Shown here: positions 28,862-37,244 of the stretch, piece by piece
Numbering within the stretch: the first letter of the stretch is position 1
How the letters are laid out: each line of letters starts with the position of its first letter
From: Fluviicola sp.
GTDB lineage: Bacteria > Bacteroidota > Bacteroidia > Flavobacteriales_D > Crocinitomicaceae
DNA: 38,928 nt
Direction of reading: 5' to 3'
NCBI GenBank assembly: GCA_002733985.1
Contig: NVXP01000003.1
Location: 62,883-101,810 of the forward strand
Notes under the pieces: model-generated
Database searches by the model: none
What the model saw: only the letters and a program-made list of their open reading frames with translations
Told to the model about the DNA's origin: nothing
Program-made: the position numbers and the translations under genes

Positions 28862-31150
28862 TTAATTGTTTGAAATAATTAATTTTTTCGTGATTTCTTG
28901 ATCGTCGAATGCTGCATGAACATGATACACTCCGCCAGCAAACTGGCTAACATCAATTGTAACCAAGCTCTCTCCATTTGTTAATATGGGCGCATGAACA
29001 GTTCTTCCATCCATACTGAATATTCGAATTTCGACTGATTCAATACCGTTTAATTTAATGTTGACAAGGTCTTCCGCAGGATTCGGATAAATAAAGATCT
29101 CTTCTGAAACAACAGCTTCATTTGAAATGACATTCTTGTCATTAAACGTTGGATACAATTCTTGAAAATCACCTGTCCCATTTGGATAGCGACCATAGCT
29201 CACCACAGAGTATTGTTCGCCAAATTCTACAGAATCAATCAGCATTCCATTCCCATAAGAAAGCCAAAGTGAATCTCCTTCACGATCCAATTTGAAATTC
29301 GCATGATAACCAGCTTGTGTAGTATCCTCGTCTGCCCAAATGACCAAGTATTTCCCTGGGTCAATCACAACATCCGGCATCTCCCATTTGGTAGGATTTG
29401 TAGCATCATCAGAAAGGTACATTCCCCCTGTGGAAATCTTGTAATTCGTCGTATTGAAGAGTTCAATCCAGTCGTCGAATTGTTCATTTTGATCGGCATG
29501 CGTGAATTCATTTTTCGCCATGACTTCGTTGATCACCAAATCTTGAAATCCGATTGGCGAAGTCAACTCATGGAATTCGTAGGCTGCTCGTTCAGGGGAA
29601 AAGCGTCCAGCAGAATCGTTTTCAGCGTAAATGTAATATTGAACCACATTCGCGATGTCCAAGATTTCAGCGCCATAAATATTGTCTCCTGCTACTCCAT
29701 CAGAATGAGAACCATCATCAAACATCATCACAGATTGAAAGCTCTCACTTTCCGAAAAACGATACGCCAAAAGAACAGTAAGGCTCCCATCAATTACCTC
29801 TGCATTGATCCAAATATCATCTCCTGCAGTTGTTGAAGCAGGAACTGTAGCCAAATTTGAAATAGTTGGTGCTCCTGTAAAACCAGGTTGCCCCATCAAA
29901 TAGATCGATCGTGCATCCATGAGTTCTGTAATCCCTGGATAATCGACTAAATCAGAAACAGTTGATGTGAGATTTGCGCTAAAATCAGCATTGGTATAGA
30001 ACTTATTGGTATCCGCCAAAACATGATTCTGGATGACGGCCTGCATTGCCTGACCACGTGTGAAGTAATCACTATTCGCGAAATTCTCCTCAATAATCGT
30101 TCGTATATGAGCGAGATACATCCGCTGTTGAGTTGCGTCATTCAATAGATTCCGAATAAGTGGCCGTGCCTGAACCGAAACACTATTGATGTGCTGTAAA
30201 GGATCAATCGTCATCGCTTCGTTGATGGTAAACCCGTCCCAGTTATCTGATGCATCCGTCAAGCGATAACTTGCAAACGACATGTTCATGTCCCATAAAA
30301 TCGGATTGAATTTCCCTGCGATGTCCTTCACGATGTAGTAATTCTGAGCGTAGCCAATGTAGCTGTCAAAGTTGATCACTGAATAATTGAATGCATGCAT
30401 CCAAAGTGCTCGATCGATGTTCAGCTGATCCGAAATTGAAGTTGGACTTAAATTTAGAGTGTCGATAAAGTCCAACAACTCAAACCAACCGTTTTCATCG
30501 TCAGACTTCAAAGTATACAAGGGAAAATAATCCGCAACTGCTGTTCCTGGTGAATCACTTAAGTTGGAATTTGCTCCATTCAGGTCCAAGCTTTCTGGGT
30601 TACATTTAAAAAAAGTCGTGTTCCTACTTCCATAATGAGTATCCAAAAAATCTTTATTGACTGCTTCCACATTCGTGTACAACCCAATCAAGGTGTCATT
30701 CACGAATACATTCGCATAGTTCGAACGCGAAGCGGGCATGTATTTCCGTGCGATCTCATACGACAAGACCTCTCTCACGAAAGATGGATCCTGAATCACA
30801 TTACTGAGCTTGATTTTATTAATCCCCTCATAATCCTGATCTGAATTTGTATAATCTAGCGAGATATTGAATGGGTTTTTGACACGCGAAGAACTATAAG
30901 AGCTGAATCCTTTGTATCGAATTCCTGCATCATAGAATAGTGTTCCATTCACGGAAACATCCCCAAGCAATCGCCCACGTTCACCAGCGATGTATAAATT
31001 ATCCAACGCTTCATCCCAATTCGGTTCATCAAAATAAATTCGAATTTCTTGGACACTGTCAACAGCATAAAAATCCGACTGTGCAGTCAGATTTTTATGT
31101 CCACCCAAAACTAGGGCGATCAATACTATGAATTGAATGCTATTTTTCAA
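28862..31150 (-). CDS. Secreted CotH kinase-like protein with lamin-tail domain and T9SS tail
   Basis: 762 residues. After a signal peptide (~1-23, ending LTAQ), a CotH kinase-like domain spans ~28-400: VQEIRIYFDEPNWDEALDNL, AGIRYKGFSSYSSSRVKNPF, KIKLSNVIQDPSFVREVLSY, then LIGLYTNVEAVNKDFLDTHY. The catalytic-loop-like region is FNPILWDMNMSFASYRLTDA, with the DMN-type acidic motif of CotH kinases, which phosphorylate proteins in the Bacillus spore coat. Later come a beta region, a lamin-tail domain (LVINEVMAKNEFTH, DDWIELFNTTNYKISTGGMY, KYLVIWADEDTT; ~535-650) and a T9SS tail (EIFIYPNPAEDLVNIKLNG). Whether it is an active secreted kinase is inference. It stands 5 bases after the sulfotransferase-like gene. 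Confidence 0.9.
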   Translation of the reverse strand: MKNSIQFIVLIALVLGGHKNLTAQSDFYAVDSVQEIRIYFDEPNWDEALDNLYIAGERGRLLGDVSVNGTLFYDAGIRYKGFSSYSSSRVKNPFNISLDYTNSDQDYEGINKIKLSNVIQDPSFVREVLSYEIARKYMPASRSNYANVFVNDTLIGLYTNVEAVNKDFLDTHYGSRNTTFFKCNPESLDLNGANSNLSDSPGTAVADYFPLYTLKSDDENGWFELLDFIDTLNLSPTSISDQLNIDRALWMHAFNYSVINFDSYIGYAQNYYIVKDIAGKFNPILWDMNMSFASYRLTDASDNWDGFTINEAMTIDPLQHINSVSVQARPLIRNLLNDATQQRMYLAHIRTIIEENFANSDYFTRGQAMQAVIQNHVLADTNKFYTNADFSANLTSTVSDLVDYPGITELMDARSIYLMGQPGFTGAPTISNLATVPASTTAGDDIWINAEVIDGSLTVLLAYRFSESESFQSVMMFDDGSHSDGVAGDNIYGAEILDIANVVQYYIYAENDSAGRFSPERAAYEFHELTSPIGFQDLVINEVMAKNEFTHADQNEQFDDWIELFNTTNYKISTGGMYLSDDATNPTKWEMPDVVIDPGKYLVIWADEDTTQAGYHANFKLDREGDSLWLSYGNGMLIDSVEFGEQYSVVSYGRYPNGTGDFQELYPTFNDKNVISNEAVVSEEIFIYPNPAEDLVNIKLNGIESVEIRIFSMDGRTVHAPILTNGESLVTIDVSQFAGGVYHVHAAFDDQEITKKLIISNN

Positions 31151-31155
31151 AGGCT

Positions 31156-32676
31156 CTATCGGATAGTTGTTAATTTTTTCGTGATGACTTTTTCGTTATT
31201 GAAATTCAATTTAACAAAATACACACCATCTGGGAAATCTGTCAAATCTAACTCTAAGGTGTTTTCTACTTCCTTGATCACTTTTCCGAACATGTCAACA
31301 ACAGTCATTGTCAACTCATTTTGTCCCAATTCGAAGCCATCTACTTTAAAGATTCCAGTCGAAGGGTTTGGAAACAATTCTACTTGAGAAATCGTTTCTT
31401 CAGAAATTGAAAGAAGTCCACATGGATCATCTCCAAGAAGCGCAACAATTCCGGGATAATCACATTCGTAACGGAATGCCTTTGTAGGACTTGCGTTATA
31501 TTGCCAAACTATATTTCCAGCTTGATCCACTTCATACATGTACTGTTGTGACACGTTCACGAACACATTCCCATTCGACATTGTTTTACTTGCCCCCTGC
31601 CCAGAATTAGTTGCTAGACATTCATGACGCCAATCGTACGATGAAGGTGCATAAGAACCACCGCTGTACGTATAGATAAATCCTGAAGCTGGAGTTGTAA
31701 TCGCATCAATCACGGAAGAACTTCCTGTTCCTCCTGAATTGTTAAAGAACTGAAGCATTCCAGCATTTGGACGTCCATCATCTTCAATCCAACGTGGATC
31801 ATGCACTGCTTCAGGAATTGTTTGAGCAGCTGTTGAACCATAATTTGCAGGATTTCCCCATCGGAATATGAAATCTCCACCTTTTCCAGAATCACCGCCA
31901 GCATGAGAAGCCGCTTCAGCAGTTGTTGTTGAATGATCAATAATAAATACTTCACTTGCGAAACGCGCTGTAAATGCCAACTGATCTAGTGCTTCGTTGT
32001 ACCCCACGCCATTTGCATGGAACCAATCTCCACCTCCACCACCAGGACCACCGCCACTGCTACCAGAAACGGCATTGATGTCCATTAATTCTGGATGGTC
32101 TGCTACAATTCCAAAGTTATCTTTTGATGCATCTGCATCTTGAATCATGTGATCCCAAATATGCCATTCCCAAACGATGGTTGCAGTTGAACCGCTTTGC
32201 TCCAATTCAATAAAATGCGTTGGCCAAAGTTCAGAAGTAGCTCCAGATCGACCTGCCTGTGTTAATTCAGCAGTAGTTTTCACTTCCCAAGCGATCAGAA
32301 TTACGTTTCCATTGGGAAGAATTTCTAAATCGTGGTGAGAACAATGATCCGAATTTGAGTAAGTATATTCCCAAACAACATTAGCATCTACGTCTAACTC
32401 TTGGACTTTACCTCCAATAGCAGCTCCATTCAATTGATTACTTGAATTAACCGTTCCACGAACGATGTTTCCATTTGGTTTCAATTTCACGGTGTAATTA
32501 CACGATGCGGAGCATGACCATGTGTGGGCAATGTTTCCATCCTTGTCAATTAGATAGGTCGTGTTTTGGTTTTGAAGGTTGTAAAGTGCATACCCGTTGA
32601 ACGACTGTGCATTTGAATTAGAAAGTAGTAGAATTGAACACAATTGAATTGCGATCACCTTAAGCATAAGTTTCAT
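31156..32676 (-). CDS. Secreted aryl-sulfate sulfotransferase-like protein with T9SS tail
   Basis: 506 residues. A signal peptide (MKLMLKVIAIQLCSILLLSN, ending SNAQ) precedes a beta-propeller typical of the arylsulfotransferase (ASST) family: GYALYNLQNQNTTYLIDKDG, HTWSCSASCNYTVKLKPNGN, then HHDLEILPNGNVILIAWEVK with His114/His115. DWFHANGVGYNEALDQLAFT and SKTMSNGNVFVNVSQQYMYE follow. A glycine-rich loop sits at ~205-220. The C-terminus is a T9SS type A domain (VELFPNPSTGIFKVDGFELG). ASST enzymes move sulfate between phenolic esters through a histidine intermediate; many Bacteroidota homologues are uncharacterised, so activity is uncertain. It is first in a three-gene operon of secreted proteins. 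Confidence 0.85.
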   Translation of the reverse strand: MKLMLKVIAIQLCSILLLSNSNAQSFNGYALYNLQNQNTTYLIDKDGNIAHTWSCSASCNYTVKLKPNGNIVRGTVNSSNQLNGAAIGGKVQELDVDANVVWEYTYSNSDHCSHHDLEILPNGNVILIAWEVKTTAELTQAGRSGATSELWPTHFIELEQSGSTATIVWEWHIWDHMIQDADASKDNFGIVADHPELMDINAVSGSSGGGPGGGGGDWFHANGVGYNEALDQLAFTARFASEVFIIDHSTTTAEAASHAGGDSGKGGDFIFRWGNPANYGSTAAQTIPEAVHDPRWIEDDGRPNAGMLQFFNNSGGTGSSSVIDAITTPASGFIYTYSGGSYAPSSYDWRHECLATNSGQGASKTMSNGNVFVNVSQQYMYEVDQAGNIVWQYNASPTKAFRYECDYPGIVALLGDDPCGLLSISEETISQVELFPNPSTGIFKVDGFELGQNELTMTVVDMFGKVIKEVENTLELDLTDFPDGVYFVKLNFNNEKVITKKLTTIR

Positions 32677-32820
32677 AGAGTTAACATTTTTATTTAAGTA
32701 TTGACACTTCGTGCCGGCTTGTTGTAAGTCTTTAGTAGATGTTGTTTACAAAAACTTGCGCTATAATTAAAAAAAGTTTTCTCTTTGACAGAAGTAATTG
32801 CAAAAGGTTTAATCTCTATC

Positions 32821-32857
32821 AAAAAAAATGCTCGATCATCTGGAGATGAATCGAGCA
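32821..32857 (-). terminator. Terminator after aconitase
   Basis: ATGCTCGAT (32827-32835) pairs with ATCGAGCAT (32849-32857), with inner CATCT/AGATG pairing. On the minus strand at least seven T follow. Region 32677-32820 beyond it is the presumed promoter area of the sulfotransferase operon; no clear -7 element was found there. Confidence 0.88.
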
Positions 32858-32884
32858 TTTAAAACCTCTATTAATTATTATCAG

Positions 32885-35158
32885 CTATGCTGAAGCGTTT
32901 TCTTTCTTTATCAAGTTCAATGCTGAACCTTCTTTGAACCACTCAATTTGAGCCTCATTATACGTATGATTCAACATGATCTTATCAGAAGATCCATCTG
33001 CGTGCTTCACATCAAGAGTCAATTGTTTTCCTGGAGCGAAATCTGCCAAATCAGAGAAATCAAACGTATCATCCTCTTTGATTTTATCAAAATCCGGTTC
33101 ATTTACAAATGTCAACCCGAGCATTCCTTGTTTCTTCAAGTTCGTTTCATGAATTCTCGCGAATGATTTTACAATAACTGCAACAACACCTAAGTGACGT
33201 GGCTCCATTGCTGCATGCTCACGAGAAGAACCTTCTCCGTAATTGTGATCTCCAACAACAATAGAAGGAATCCCAGCTGCTTTATATGCTCTCGCCGTAG
33301 CAGGCACTTCACCTTTCGCATTTGTCAATTGATTGACAACTTCATTCGTTGCTCCACCAAAAGCATTTACAGCTCCGATCAAACAGTTGTTTGAGATATT
33401 ATCAAGGTGACCACGGTAACGCAACCAAGGTCCGGCCATTGAAATATGATCTGTTGTACATTTACCTTCAGCCTTGATCAACAATTTTGCTCCTGTAATG
33501 TTTCCTCCGTCCCATGGTTCGAAAGGAGTTAACAATTGCAAACGTTCAGAACCTTCAGCAACAGAAATAGTTATACCTGAACCATCTTTTGCTGGCGCTT
33601 GGTAACCGTTATCTTTTACATCAAATCCTTTTGGAGGAAGCTCGAAACCTGTTGGTTCTGCTAATAATATCTCTTCACCATTTTCGTTCGTTAACGTATC
33701 AGTAACTGGATTGAAATCTAATTTACCTGCAAGCGCGATTGCAGCAACCATTTCTGGCGATGCTACGAAAGCGTGTGTATTTGGATTTCCATCTGCTCGC
33801 TTCGCGAAGTTTCTGTTAAATGAATGAACGATTGAATTTTTTTCTTGCTTCTCTGCTCCTTCACGATCCCATTGACCAATACAAGGTCCACATGCATTCG
33901 TAAAGATTCGTGTCGATTCAAGTTTGTTGAAAATATCAATCAAACCATCTCGATCTGCAGTGTAACGTACTTGCTCCGAACCAGGATTGATTCCCAATTT
34001 AGCTTTTGCCTTTACACCTTTACTAACGGCGTCATCTATAATCGAAGCAGCGCGCGATAAATCTTCGTACGATGAATTTGTACAAGAACCAATTAATGCC
34101 CACTCGATATCCGTTGGCCAATCGTTTGCTTTTGCTTTTTCTTTCATTTCAGAAACAGGCGTAGCCAAATCTGGCGTAAACGGTCCATTTATGTGTGGAG
34201 TTAATTCATCCAAGTTAATTTCAATCACTTGATCGAAGTAATCACCTGGGTTTGCATAAACTTCAGCATCACCTGTTAAGTGCTCTGCAATTTTATCAGC
34301 TTCATCAACCACATCTTGACGACCTGTAGCTGCTAAATATCTTCTCATTGAATCATCGTAACCGAATGTTGAAGTCGTTGCTCCAATTTCAGCTCCCATG
34401 TTACAGATTGTTCCTTTTCCAGTTGCTGACAAGTTAATTGCTCCTTCTCCGAAGTATTCTACAATTGCACCAGTTCCTCCTTTTGCAGAAACAATTCCTG
34501 CTACTTTCAAAATAACATCTTTCGGCGCTGTCCAACCATTTAATTTACCGGTCAAATGAACACCAATCAATTTTGGCATTTTTAACTCCCATGCCATTCC
34601 TGCCATTACGTCAACCGCATCAGCACCACCAACACCAATTGCAACCATTCCAAGTCCACCAGCGTTTACTGTATGTGAATCTGTTCCAATCATCATTCCT
34701 CCAGGGAATGCATAGTTCTCTAAAACTACTTGGTGAATAATTCCTGCTCCTGGTTTCCAGAATCCAATTCCGAATTTATCACAAACAGAACTCAAGAAGT
34801 TAAACACTTCATTGTTTTTGTTGATTCCTTCTTGCAAATCTTTATCTGCACCTACTCTTGCTTGAATCAAGTGATCAGCGTGAGCAGTTGAAGGTACAGC
34901 AACTTTAGTTTTTCCGGCTTGCATAAATTGAAGCAAAGCCATTTGTGCCGTAGCATCTTGCATTGCAACACGATCTGGAGCAAAGTCTACATACGACTTA
35001 CCTCGTTCTTGCGCTGTTGTTGCAGCACCTTCCCATAAGTGGGTATATAAAATCTTCTCTGCTAATGTAAGTGGCTTACCTACTATTTTTCGTGCTGCTG
35101 CTACCCGTTCTGGATACTTAGCATACACTTTCTTGATCATGTCTAAATCAAATACCAT
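32885..35158 (-). CDS. acn: Aconitate hydratase (AcnA/mitochondrial-like)
   Basis: 757 residues from ATG 35158; an in-frame GTG at 35194 would add 12 residues and is less likely. It isomerises citrate to isocitrate via cis-aconitate in the TCA cycle, using a [4Fe-4S] cluster bound by Cys359 ([12 protein letters not shown]) and Cys423/Cys426 ([10 protein letters not shown]). Substrate motifs include [13 protein letters not shown] (~88-100), [16 protein letters not shown] (155-170) and, in the swivelling C-terminal domain, [20 protein letters not shown]. The length fits the mitochondrial-type aconitase branch usual in Bacteroidota rather than the longer bacterial AcnA or AcnB. It is monocistronic with a strong terminator. 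Confidence 0.97.
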   Translation of the reverse strand: MVFDLDMIKKVYAKYPERVAAARKIVGKPLTLAEKILYTHLWEGAATTAQERGKSYVDFAPDRVAMQDATAQMALLQFMQAGKTKVAVPSTAHADHLIQARVGADKDLQEGINKNNEVFNFLSSVCDKFGIGFWKPGAGIIHQVVLENYAFPGGMMIGTDSHTVNAGGLGMVAIGVGGADAVDVMAGMAWELKMPKLIGVHLTGKLNGWTAPKDVILKVAGIVSAKGGTGAIVEYFGEGAINLSATGKGTICNMGAEIGATTSTFGYDDSMRRYLAATGRQDVVDEADKIAEHLTGDAEVYANPGDYFDQVIEINLDELTPHINGPFTPDLATPVSEMKEKAKANDWPTDIEWALIGSCTNSSYEDLSRAASIIDDAVSKGVKAKAKLGINPGSEQVRYTADRDGLIDIFNKLESTRIFTNACGPCIGQWDREGAEKQEKNSIVHSFNRNFAKRADGNPNTHAFVASPEMVAAIALAGKLDFNPVTDTLTNENGEEILLAEPTGFELPPKGFDVKDNGYQAPAKDGSGITISVAEGSERLQLLTPFEPWDGGNITGAKLLIKAEGKCTTDHISMAGPWLRYRGHLDNISNNCLIGAVNAFGGATNEVVNQLTNAKGEVPATARAYKAAGIPSIVVGDHNYGEGSSREHAAMEPRHLGVVAVIVKSFARIHETNLKKQGMLGLTFVNEPDFDKIKEDDTFDFSDLADFAPGKQLTLDVKHADGSSDKIMLNHTYNEAQIEWFKEGSALNLIKKENASA

Positions 35159-35265
35159 GCGTACTGTTGTTTTAATGTCGTTTCTGAAAGTCACGCGAAT
35201 TTACGAAAATGTCCAGACAAAGAAAAGCGAACATGACAATTTTTACGAAGTACTATACGCTTTAG

Positions 35266-35493
35266 CTAGCACAATTGTACATTACAAACGCTGTAAATGA
35301 TATTCTTTCAATTGAAGGAGAGAATATTCAATCAGGAATGAAACACCTTATTTTCGATGTACTTGGAAGAAAAGTACAAACTGGAAGTCTTCACAAAGAT
35401 TTAGCAATTGACGTATCTCAATTAGAAAGTGGAAGCTATCCCATCCGACTTGAGTCAATTCATTCCGAAGCAATCTTCTTTGTTAAAAAATAA
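35266..35493 (+). pseudogene. Orphan T9SS type A sorting-domain fragment
   Basis: A 75-codon open frame after a stop at 35263-35265, with only TTG 35275 as a start. The peptide reads LAQLYITNAVNDILSIEGEN, then IQSGMKHLIFDVLGRKVQTG and DVSQLESGSYPIRLESI, a recognisable T9SS C-terminal domain: NDILSIEGEN and LESGSYPIRL match YPNP-NDILSI and LxxGxYxIRI. The YPNP motif has decayed to YITNAV, and there is no signal peptide or passenger domain. It is most simply a remnant of a deleted T9SS cargo gene. The rest of 35195-35691 holds only the rpsF promoter. Confidence 0.6.
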
Positions 35494-35686
35494 GTTTAGT
35501 CTTATTGTATGACTCGAATAATTTCAACTTCGGACCATAATTAAGTAACGACTCCATCAACAATATAGGCTGGGTTGATTATTCATAATTCACTGAAAAC
35601 ACACTGAGAAAAGGAGTGATTTTCATCATCCTTTCTGTTATAGTGCATTCAAACTAAGATTGATATTATTTTTCAAATAAAATACT

Positions 35687-35694
35687 TACCTTTG
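35687..35694 (+). promoter_or_regulatory. -7 element of the rpsF-rpsR-rplI promoter
   Basis: TACCTTTG matches TAnnTTTG exactly. A TTG at 35660-35662 is 24 nt upstream, slightly longer than usual. The predicted start falls at about 35697-35701, right at the leader hairpin. Confidence 0.6.
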
Positions 35695-35698
35695 CCGC

Positions 35699-35718
35699 CC
35701 CAACTATATAGAGTTGGG
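35699..35718 (+). promoter_or_regulatory. 5'-terminal leader hairpin of the S6 operon
   Basis: CCCAACT (35699-35705) pairs perfectly with AGTTGGG (35712-35718) around ATATAG. CCG stands just before it (35695-35697) and ACA just after (35721-35723). S6 operon leaders in many bacteria carry an S6:S18-binding hairpin with CCG and ACA in an internal loop. Here no lower stem is visible and the -7 element abuts, so the resemblance is tentative. Confidence 0.45.
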
Positions 35719-35751
35719 ATACATTTATATTATATATTAAAACACTTTTTT

Positions 35752-36108
35752 ATGAATTCTTACGAAACTGTTTTCATCTTGACTCCCGTTTTGTCTGATG
35801 AACAGACAAAGGAAGCAGTGCAGAAATTCGAGGGTGAAATCAAGTCATTAGGAGGCAAAGTAAAGCACTCTGAAAACTGGGGACTTCGAAAGTTGGCCTA
35901 CCCTATCCAGAAAAAATCAACAGGATTTTATTTCATGTTGGAATTTGAAGGACCGAGCACTCTAATTGCTGATTTGGAAGTAACATTCCGAAGAGATGAG
36001 CGCGTTATGCGTTTCTTAACTGTCAAAATGGACAAAGACTCTATTTCATGGGCTGAAAGACGCCGAAAGAAAATGGGTGCTAAGAAATCCGTAGCAGCTG
36101 AATCTTAA
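35752..36108 (+). CDS. rpsF: 30S ribosomal protein S6
   Basis: 118 residues from ATG 35752 ([18 protein letters not shown]); the longer frame upstream crosses the promoter and leader hairpin. The ferredoxin-like fold is evident: YETVFILTP, then [20 protein letters not shown] and [20 protein letters not shown], with [12 protein letters not shown] closing it. S6 pairs with S18 in the central domain of the 30S subunit. It is the first gene of rpsF-rpsR-rplI, the usual order, with 29 bases to rpsR. Confidence 0.98.
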   Translation: MNSYETVFILTPVLSDEQTKEAVQKFEGEIKSLGGKVKHSENWGLRKLAYPIQKKSTGFYFMLEFEGPSTLIADLEVTFRRDERVMRFLTVKMDKDSISWAERRRKKMGAKKSVAAES

Positions 36109-36137
36109 TTATTAATCATCCAAAAAATTAGACAATC

Positions 36138-36401
36138 ATGGCTCAAAATGATGTTCGTTACTTAAATCCGATTAACATCGAGATTAAAAAGAACAAATAC
36201 TGCCGTTTTAAGAAAAGCGGTATCAAATATGTTGATTACAAAGACGCTGATTTCTTATTGAAGTTGATCAACGAACAAGGTAAAATTTTACCACGTCGCA
36301 TCACAGGAACTTCTGCGAAATACCAGAAGAAAGTGAACAAAGCAATCAAACGTGCACGTCACATTGCTGTTCTTCCTTATGTTGCTGACATGATGAAATA
36401 A
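36138..36401 (+). CDS. rpsR: 30S ribosomal protein S18
   Basis: 87 residues. Motifs [20 protein letters not shown] and [20 protein letters not shown], then [15 protein letters not shown], are diagnostic. S18 binds 16S rRNA as a heterodimer with S6. It has a single cysteine (KYCRF), so this is not the zinc-binding multi-cysteine form. It lies between rpsF and rplI with gaps of 29 and 30 bases. Confidence 0.98.
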   Translation: MAQNDVRYLNPINIEIKKNKYCRFKKSGIKYVDYKDADFLLKLINEQGKILPRRITGTSAKYQKKVNKAIKRARHIAVLPYVADMMK

Positions 36402-36431
36402 TCAATTGTTGAACACGAAATTTCAAAGAAA

Positions 36432-36878
36432 ATGGAAGTAATTTTAAAGAAAAACGTAGATAACCTGGGATACTCGAATGAAGTAGTATCTGTAAAATCA
36501 GGATATGGTCGTAATTTCTTGATTCCTCAAGGATATGCTGTGCTAGCTACTGCTTCGGCAAAGAAAGCACACGAGGAGATCATGAAACAAAAATCACATA
36601 AAGACTCGAAAATCCTTGCTGAAGCTCAAGAGCTTGCAACGAAAATTGAAGGAACATCTGTAAAGATTGTTACGAAAGTTGGAGAAAAAGGGAAAATTTT
36701 CGGATCTGTGAATACTCTTCAATTATCTGAAGCTTTAAAAGCTCAAGGTGTTGAAGTCGATCGTAAATCATTGAAAATTAAGGATGAGCCAATCCGTGAG
36801 ATTGGAACATTCGAAGCATCTGCAAACCTTCATAAAGACGTAAAGGCAACTTTCTCTTTCGAGGTTGTTGGAGAATAA
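36432..36878 (+). CDS. rplI: 50S ribosomal protein L9
   Basis: 148 residues. The N-terminal rRNA-binding domain MEVILKKNVDNLGYSNEVVS and VKSGYGRNFLIPQGYAVLAT is followed by the long connecting helix (~45-75) and a C-terminal domain (KVGEKGKIFGSVNTLQLSEA, EIGTFEASANLHKDVKATFS). L9 bridges ribosomes and helps limit frameshifting. It is last in the operon; a strong terminator follows within 20 bases. Confidence 0.98.
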   Translation: MEVILKKNVDNLGYSNEVVSVKSGYGRNFLIPQGYAVLATASAKKAHEEIMKQKSHKDSKILAEAQELATKIEGTSVKIVTKVGEKGKIFGSVNTLQLSEALKAQGVEVDRKSLKIKDEPIREIGTFEASANLHKDVKATFSFEVVGE

Positions 36879-36895
36879 TTCTTCAAAACAATTTG

Positions 36896-36931
36896 AAAAA
36901 TCCCTTTGCTTCGGCGAAGGGATTTTTTTTT
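36896..36931 (+). terminator. Terminator of the S6-S18-L9 operon
   Basis: A stem from 36896-36909 to 36914-36927 (TCCCTTTGC with GCGAAGGGA, one G-T), capped by a cUUCGg tetraloop (36909-36914), then nine T (36923-36931). Confidence 0.93.
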
Positions 36932-36964
36932 GCAATATCCCCAAAGTACCGCCAATCACACTTC

Positions 36965-36990
36965 TTGCTCACCTTCGTGAGTAAATTTTT
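36965..36990 (+). terminator. Second terminator-like hairpin downstream of rplI
   Basis: TTGCTCAC (36965-36972) pairs with GTGAGTAA (36977-36984), one G-T, 4-nt loop, followed by A and five T. It may be a back-up terminator. The rest of 36991-37192 shows nothing except CATCTTTG near 37010. Confidence 0.55.
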
Positions 36991-37192
36991 AACACTCTGT
37001 TTAATTTCACATCTTTGGAAACCAAATCTGTAGCTATTCTTCACAGTTGGCATTTTCATCTCCAAATATTAGTTTATTCCAAGTACTTTCAAACACAACT
37101 TAATCACGTGTCATACATTTGTTTTGCTCAAATGCAGGTTATTGCTCAATTTTTATTTCAGCAATTTCTTCGTTCATAACTCCCAAAACTAA

Positions 37193-37223
37193 TTTGACTA
37201 ATAACTCTTTTGATTTGCATTTG
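37193..37223 (+). promoter_or_regulatory. Promoter of the last T9SS cargo gene
   Basis: TTTG (37193-37196), a 19-nt spacer, then TGCATTTG (37216-37223), one base from TAnnTTTG. The predicted start near 37230 is ~15 bases before ATG 37245. Confidence 0.5.
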
Positions 37224-37244
37224 TGTGGCACACAAAACACAATT

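Noticed and set aside
29303-29836. 177-codon plus-strand frame inside the CotH-like gene
   Set aside because: Antisense to a well-supported domain; composition is that of a reverse-frame shadow.
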